Part shown: positions 7,035 to 9,971 of the stretch, piece after piece
Layout of the letters: each line of letters starts with the position of its first letter
Numbering within the stretch: the stretch's first letter is position 1
DNA from: CAJBLF01 sp964542965
GTDB lineage: Bacteria; Patescibacteriota; Gracilibacteria; Absconditabacterales; Absconditicoccaceae
Assembly: GCA_964542965.1 (NCBI GenBank)
Contig: CAZIVH010000031.1
Coordinates: 1 to 9,971 of the forward strand
Length of the DNA stretch: 9,971 nucleotides
Reading direction: 5' to 3'
Notes under the pieces: generated by a model
What the model saw: the letters and a program-made list of their open reading frames with translations, nothing else
The model's database searches: none
What the model was told of the DNA's origin: nothing
Program-made: the position numbers and the translations under genes

Positions 7035-7439
7035 ATGGCAAGATTTGTATTATTATTTCTCCAAAAAAAAGGCGAGATATCCGCGATCATTGATCAGATA
7101 AAAAAAGAGCATAATCATCCTGCATGCGATCAGTGCACCAAACAAAGCACCTGCACAAAAGAATGCTTAATGCACATGCTCATGTCCGTTAACGACGACT
7201 ACCAAGAGATCAAGGAACAGATCAAAAGACTTCTCCCTACCATGCATTTCATCTTCTTGATCGATAGCAAGGAAGATGAAGGATATCTTTACAAAGGCGA
7301 TGGCAGCTTATCTGATCTCAAAAAGGGATTCATAGCACAGGCTGTCGAAGCGTACGAACACATAACGCGACAACCCGATGTCTTTCTCAGGATTTCGGAT
7401 GCACGGATGTTCACCTCCGTCGATCCTATGTTAAACTAA
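7035..7439 (+). CDS. Unrecognised small protein with a Cys cluster (134 aa)
   Basis: ATG at 7035 gives MARFVLLFLQKKGEISAII; a longer frame back to 6936 would cover the promoter and is rejected. The leader is about 17 bases. CDQCTKQSTCTKEC at about residues 31-44 (CxxC, then two more Cys) suggests a zinc or iron-sulfur site, or disulfides. The N-terminal hydrophobic run is short, so membrane insertion is doubtful. The middle part (MHFIFLIDSKEDEGYLYKG) looks like a beta hairpin. No family is recognised. All five Gly are GGN. The TAA is followed 14 bases later by a strong terminator shared with the convergent lipoprotein gene. Confidence 0.8.
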   Translation: MARFVLLFLQKKGEISAIIDQIKKEHNHPACDQCTKQSTCTKECLMHMLMSVNDDYQEIKEQIKRLLPTMHFIFLIDSKEDEGYLYKGDGSLSDLKKGFIAQAVEAYEHITRQPDVFLRISDARMFTSVDPMLN

Positions 7440-7453
7440 GCATTATCAAAAAC

Positions 7454-7482
7454 ATCCTCCGTTTTCGGAGGATATTTTTTTT
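7454..7482 (+). terminator. Terminator between convergent genes
   Basis: ATCCTCCG-TTTT-CGGAGGAT, an 8-bp perfect stem, followed by T8 on the plus strand. On the minus strand the hairpin is followed by GTTTTTG, so it may also end the lipoprotein transcript. Confidence 0.93.
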
Positions 7483-7500
7483 ATTTTTTAGCAACCTCCT
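7471..7500. repeat. 3'-end repeat, copy 1
   Basis: GATA, T8, A, T6, then AGCAACCTCCT. It recurs at 8235-8266 with two more T and one base change (AACAACCTCCT). Each copy lies a few bases beyond the TAG stop of a minus-strand gene. It overlaps the right arm of the terminator at 7454-7482. Confidence 0.7.
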
Positions 7501-7505
7501 GTTCG

Positions 7506-8150
7506 CTATTCTACTACGCAGCGAAATTGTTCGTTGCAGCTCACCTTTTTGATCTCCATGCACTTGTAGGTACACTGAGGACTCTGAGCGTTCCGGAAGT
7601 TATTTATAATTTTTTCGACAGTGTCCTGAAATTTCTTGTTGATAGCGATATGACAGCCCAATGGACATTGTCCGTAGATACCTACGCAGTCTACATCTGT
7701 TTCGCAGTAGCCATACTGCGCGATCAGCTCCTCCACTTTTTCTTTTGTCGGGATGCCTGTTTTCGTGAGCTCTTCGATGCTTACGACTTGGTAGTAATGA
7801 TTGCCTGCGGCGGCATCCAATGCTTTCACTTTACCACTGAACTTGACGATATTGCCGGGGATGAGGTCATCCTGGATGTCGAGATAATTGCTCCGTGATT
7901 GTCTATCGACGAAGACGTGATCAGCGTGATCCTCAAAAGTTTTTTTGAGCACCAAGGTATCAGCGGAAACCGTCGGCTCGAAACTTACGTCAGGTCCGAG
8001 GCCTGCGATAGTCAACTCTTGTGTGTAGGCCATCTCGTCAGCAGCCAATGATTCTCCTGTCGTTGGTGATGAAGTGTCTTGGGAAGGAAGTGTACACGCA
8101 GTGAGAACAAGCAACGCGAAGGATGGGATCAGAAGAAAAAATTTTTTCAT
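7506..8150 (-). CDS. Secreted lipoprotein with eight C-terminal cysteines
   Basis: A 214-residue protein. MKKFFLLIPSFALLVLTAC is a textbook lipoprotein signal with lipobox LTAC and lipidated Cys19. An Asp/Ser/Thr-rich linker follows. Residues 85-127 (LIPGNIVKFSGKVKAL...YYQVVSIEEL) look like a small beta-barrel (OB-like) domain. The C-terminal ~70 residues carry Cys 149, 155, 162, 166, 193, 197, 205 and 211 (CETDVDC, CPLGC, CTYKC, CNEQFRC), probably four disulfides in an extracellular module. Similar Cys-rich tails are seen in surface proteins of host-dependent bacteria, but no family is assigned here. All 11 Gly are GGN. It has its own promoter (8180-8207) and ends in TAG, convergent with the gene at 7035. 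Confidence 0.88.
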   Translation of the reverse strand: MKKFFLLIPSFALLVLTACTLPSQDTSSPTTGESLAADEMAYTQELTIAGLGPDVSFEPTVSADTLVLKKTFEDHADHVFVDRQSRSNYLDIQDDLIPGNIVKFSGKVKALDAAAGNHYYQVVSIEELTKTGIPTKEKVEELIAQYGYCETDVDCVGIYGQCPLGCHIAINKKFQDTVEKIINNFRNAQSPQCTYKCMEIKKVSCNEQFRCVVE

Positions 8151-8179
8151 AGAAGTGTGTTATGAAATAAATCATTTCG

Positions 8180-8207
8180 ATAGTAGCCAACGACATCGGT
8201 TTTTCAA
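8180..8207 (-). promoter_or_regulatory. Promoter of the lipoprotein gene
   Basis: TTGAAA (8202-8207), a 16-base spacer and TACTAT (8180-8185); leader about 23 bases. CTTTTG just upstream of the -35 also occurs at the 6917 promoter. Confidence 0.65.
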
Positions 8208-8213
8208 CAAAAG

Positions 8214-8282
8214 AAAAAAAGCCCGCCAACGGTAGATATTTTTTTTATTTTTTTTAACAACCTCCTACCCCCAAAGGGGGCT
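8214..8282 (-). terminator. Possible composite terminator, interrupted by repeat material
   Basis: GGCGGGC followed by seven T (8214-8227, minus strand) looks like the right half of a terminator, but the best partner, AGCCCCC at the stop codon of the 8281 gene, is 55 bases away. Between them lie a CCCCC-TTT-GGGGG hairpin (8268-8280) and the 3'-end repeat. Confidence 0.4.
8235..8280. repeat. 3'-end repeat, copy 2, with a C5/G5 hairpin
   Basis: The 32-base copy of the repeat at 7471-7500 (8235-8266) is joined to CCCCC-AAA-GGGGG (8268-8280). The hairpin resembles those at 4307-4450, so both may belong to one dispersed repeat family. Confidence 0.65.
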
Positions 8283-8715
8283 ACTTCTTCCTCTGGAATC
8301 TCTTGCGAGTCGCTTTGGATTTTTGCGTCTTGGGTATGAAGTGTGCGGTATGTTTGGTATATGTTTTTTGTGGTTTCTCAAAAAAGATATCACGGACTTC
8401 GTCACCCAGTTTCTCTATGATCAACGGTATCTTGCTCATCTCTTTGAGCTGTTCCTCCAGCGACTGCAATCATTCGTGACCGATCATTTTGGCCTCTGAC
8501 GGTCAGGCCACTACCAATATCTTTCCTTCGAATTTGGAAGTCGCCAGCATCGCTAACAGCTCCTCTTTTGCAGGAGCGATATGACCGACGACGAGCACGC
8601 CGATGTCTTGCTTCGGTATCGCGGCAACATCATCATCCGTCAATTCTTGGACTTGTCGGTTGCCTTCGTCGTCTTTGACGAAGCGGATATTTGGTTTGTC
8701 CGGAGAATGTTCCAT
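8281..8715 (-). CDS. Unrecognised protein with basic C-terminal tail (144 aa)
   Basis: Two in-frame TGA codons (Gly71 in ILVVAGPSEAK and Gly82 in GHEGLQSLEEQL) join what would otherwise look like two frames; it ends in TAG. The start is MEHSPDKPNI at 8715, about 22 bases after the start of a consensus promoter. Residues 38-70 (DIGVLVVGHIAPAKEELL...GKILVVAG) look like a small alpha/beta unit with two hydrophobic strands. Residues 84-112 are helical, and the last 30 are Lys/Arg-rich (KSKATRKRFQRKK), suggesting contact with nucleic acid or an acidic partner. No family is recognised. It is the only gene in the 4.6-10 kb part shown to use TGA as Gly. Confidence 0.85.
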
Positions 8716-8743
8716 AGTGCAGTAAAGTATATAAACATATATA

Positions 8744-8772
8744 AGTATATCCGGTACGAAGGTGTTTGTCAA
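8744..8772 (-). promoter_or_regulatory. Near-consensus sigma70-type promoter
   Basis: TTGACA (8767-8772), a 17-base spacer and TATACT (8744-8749), the best promoter in the window. It begins five bases after the T-rich end of the preceding terminator. No Shine-Dalgarno is seen in the ~22-base leader. Confidence 0.88.
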
Positions 8773-8777
8773 AAAAG

Positions 8778-8807
8778 AAAAAAAACAGCCCGGCAAATAC
8801 CGGACTG
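8778..8807 (-). terminator. Terminator of the GlcG-like gene
   Basis: On the minus strand CAGTCCGG pairs with CCGGGCTG (8 bp, one G-U) around a 6-base loop and is followed by a T-rich tract. It lies 21 bases after the TAA at 8829. Confidence 0.9.
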
Positions 8808-8828
8808 CTCATCGTACAACGATGTCTT

Positions 8829-9374
8829 TTATTCATACTCCTGAAGGAGTTTGTAGAGGTAGTGTTGCTTGTCGAAAATCTCTTCGGGCAAGGTACCCAG
8901 ATCTTCATTGAACATTCCTTCGCCTGCCATCATAATGTTTTCCGTCACTTCAGATACCGATTTGTCGATGATGCGTGACAGGATAATCAATGCGATAGCG
9001 ACATCTTCCTCAGCTTTGAGGCCAGAGACGGACACATGATATGGAAACATTCCTTCTTCTTTGGGAAGATAGATCACGCAACCTGCATATTGCATAGCAT
9101 CAGGATTTTGGCTATCGCCTGAAGTAGCATGGCAAAGTGATTCAGTTCGCACGGTCTTTTCTACTGCAAAGAATCGCGCAGCTTCTGACGGTTCCTTGAT
9201 GGAGACCATCACGAGATTTCTGGTAGCGGTTTCCCTGGCAACGATCTGGATCCCGGTCCTCGGTTTCTCGTCGAAGCGGATATCGCTGGGCAGGTTGATA
9301 ATTTTTTCAAACAGCTCTGTACCCAATTGTTGGATCAGCGCTCTTTTGTCTTCAATAATGATGTTTTCTTTCAT
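8829..9374 (-). CDS. Possible GlcG/HbpS-like (heme-binding domain family) protein
   Basis: A 181-residue protein without signal peptide or membrane span. The order ARFFAVEKTVRTESL (about 66-80), then YAGCVIYLPKE...YHVSVSGLKAEEDVAIALI (about 97-130) recalls the GlcG/HbpS fold, where a K-T/A helix precedes a GG-V-I strand and an SG...EED turn. The similarity is judged by eye, and the usual double Gly is AG here. GlcG-like proteins have been linked to heme or small-molecule sensing; no ligand is claimed. The C-terminus is helical and acidic. ATG at 9374 is chosen over a GTG two codons upstream. All nine Gly are GGN. It is divergent from the gene at 9502 through promoter copy B and has its own terminator. 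Confidence 0.78.
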   Translation of the reverse strand: MKENIIIEDKRALIQQLGTELFEKIINLPSDIRFDEKPRTGIQIVARETATRNLVMVSIKEPSEAARFFAVEKTVRTESLCHATSGDSQNPDAMQYAGCVIYLPKEEGMFPYHVSVSGLKAEEDVAIALIILSRIIDKSVSEVTENIMMAGEGMFNEDLGTLPEEIFDKQHYLYKLLQEYE

Positions 9375-9406
9375 AAGCACGCTATATTTTTTTGTTATAT
9401 ATTTAT

Positions 9407-9470
9407 TTCATACCTATTTCCTAATAAAAGTCAATAAAAGTATTGCAATTGAGAAGCGGATAGTTATATC
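9407..9470. promoter_or_regulatory. Bidirectional promoter, copy B
   Basis: Same layout as copy A. Plus: TTGCAA (9443-9448), 16 bases, TATATC (9465-9470), for the gene at 9502. Minus: TTGACT (9429-9434), 16 bases, TATGAA (9407-9412), for the gene at 9374. Leaders are about 25 bases on both sides. Confidence 0.75.
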
Positions 9471-9501
9471 TGAATATAGAAAAAACAAAAAAACCTGAAC
9501 T

Positions 9502-9930
9502 ATGAAGAAGTGCATAGTAGTGACCACCATCCGCAATCACGATGACCACAGCAGAACACTTACCTCTGGAGCATTTTTCCTCCATTGTACCAGCAAAGAT
9601 GAGCCTGATATCCATCGCGCCATCACCGGTACCAGAGACCCCAATGTCCTTTTGGAAACGTTGCTTCACTACAACGATCCTACAGAAGCTGCGGATATCA
9701 AAAAAAACTTCGCTCTCATACGAGAAAAGATCATGCAGTCTGACACCATCAAGATCAGATTCATTCCGTTGGAAGTCTGTAGCGGAAATTGCAAGATATG
9801 CTTCATCAACGCCATAGAAGCTGGCGACGAAGATCTCGATTCTGGTCGGCAAGCCATGTTAGTCAACTTGATCTTGCTGGATTCTGAATCACTCGCAGAA
9901 CTGTGCGTGAAAGTATTGCAGCCATTCTAA
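9502..9930 (+). CDS. Unrecognised protein with a C-x4-C-x2-C motif (142 aa)
   Basis: ATG at 9502 to TAA at 9928. It starts with a beta strand (MKKCIVVTTIR) and a polar loop (NHDDHSRTLTSG), followed by AFFLHC. A helical middle (NVLLETLLHYND...ADIKKNFALIREKI) leads to RFIPLEVCSGNCKICFINAIEAGDED. The Cys cluster there could bind metal, but one Cys short spacing does not identify a family. It ends in a helix (SESLAELCVKVLQPF). All five Gly are GGN. It is not clearly related to the protein at 7035, although both are Cys-bearing and share the same promoter type. An intrinsic terminator follows 14 bases later. Confidence 0.82.
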   Translation: MKKCIVVTTIRNHDDHSRTLTSGAFFLHCTSKDEPDIHRAITGTRDPNVLLETLLHYNDPTEAADIKKNFALIREKIMQSDTIKIRFIPLEVCSGNCKICFINAIEAGDEDLDSGRQAMLVNLILLDSESLAELCVKVLQPF

Positions 9931-9944
9931 TCGTATTACCCTAC

Positions 9945-9970
9945 ATCCCGGTCATTCCGGGATTTTTTTT
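9945..9970 (+). terminator. Terminator after the 142-aa gene
   Basis: ATCCCGG-TCATT-CCGGGAT, a 7-bp perfect stem, followed by a run of T to the end of the window. Confidence 0.93.
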
Positions 9971-9971
9971 A

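Noticed and set aside
1..9971. tRNA or rRNA genes
   Set aside because: No cloverleaf with a T-loop GTTCRA-type motif or rRNA-like stretch was recognised by eye; a tRNA search program would settle it.

Overview
The window comes from a bacterium that reads UGA as glycine (translation table 25), as known for Absconditabacteria (SR1) and Gracilibacteria in the Patescibacteria/CPR. This is visible directly. Phosphoglycerate mutase, a ComM/YifB ATPase, a NodB-type deacetylase and a DUF559 protein are all interrupted by in-frame TGA, and nearly every TGA falls where the family has glycine, including three in a row in ComM. With TGA as Gly these genes become intact and full length. Stops are otherwise TAA or TAG. 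Genes lack clear Shine-Dalgarno sequences and have short AT-rich leaders.

Layout, left to right. 1-191: weak open frames only. 192-2478 (minus): a secreted polysaccharide deacetylase downstream of gpmI (glycolysis). 2479-2578: a scaffold gap of exactly 100 N. 2579-4316 (minus): comM, missing its C-terminus in the gap, preceded by a DUF559 PD-(D/E)XK-type endonuclease gene. The DUF559 gene overlaps a cluster of small GC-rich hairpins that looks like a dispersed mobile repeat. 4616-4980 (minus): a 49-residue very acidic protein and a small HTH-like protein. 5161-9930: a run of short, mostly unrecognised genes with tight promoters and terminators. These are one protein of 123 aa, a polytopic membrane protein with a 208-aa helical partner, a 134-aa Cys-rich protein, a lipoprotein with eight C-terminal cysteines, a 144-aa protein with a basic tail, a protein resembling GlcG/HbpS, and a 142-aa Cys-containing protein.

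Regulation is unusually legible. Two divergent gene pairs (6917/7035 and 9374/9502) are driven by two copies of the same 57-bp bidirectional promoter. Several terminators run straight into the -35 box of the next gene.

The most interesting signal is a split in glycine coding. Five genes use TGA for about 27 of 100 glycines. Nine others, mostly in the 4.6-10 kb part, use it for none of 57, and one of these ends at a TGA followed 20 bases later by an intrinsic terminator. This suggests either acquired genes not yet adapted to the recoded UGA or real differences in how UGA is used.
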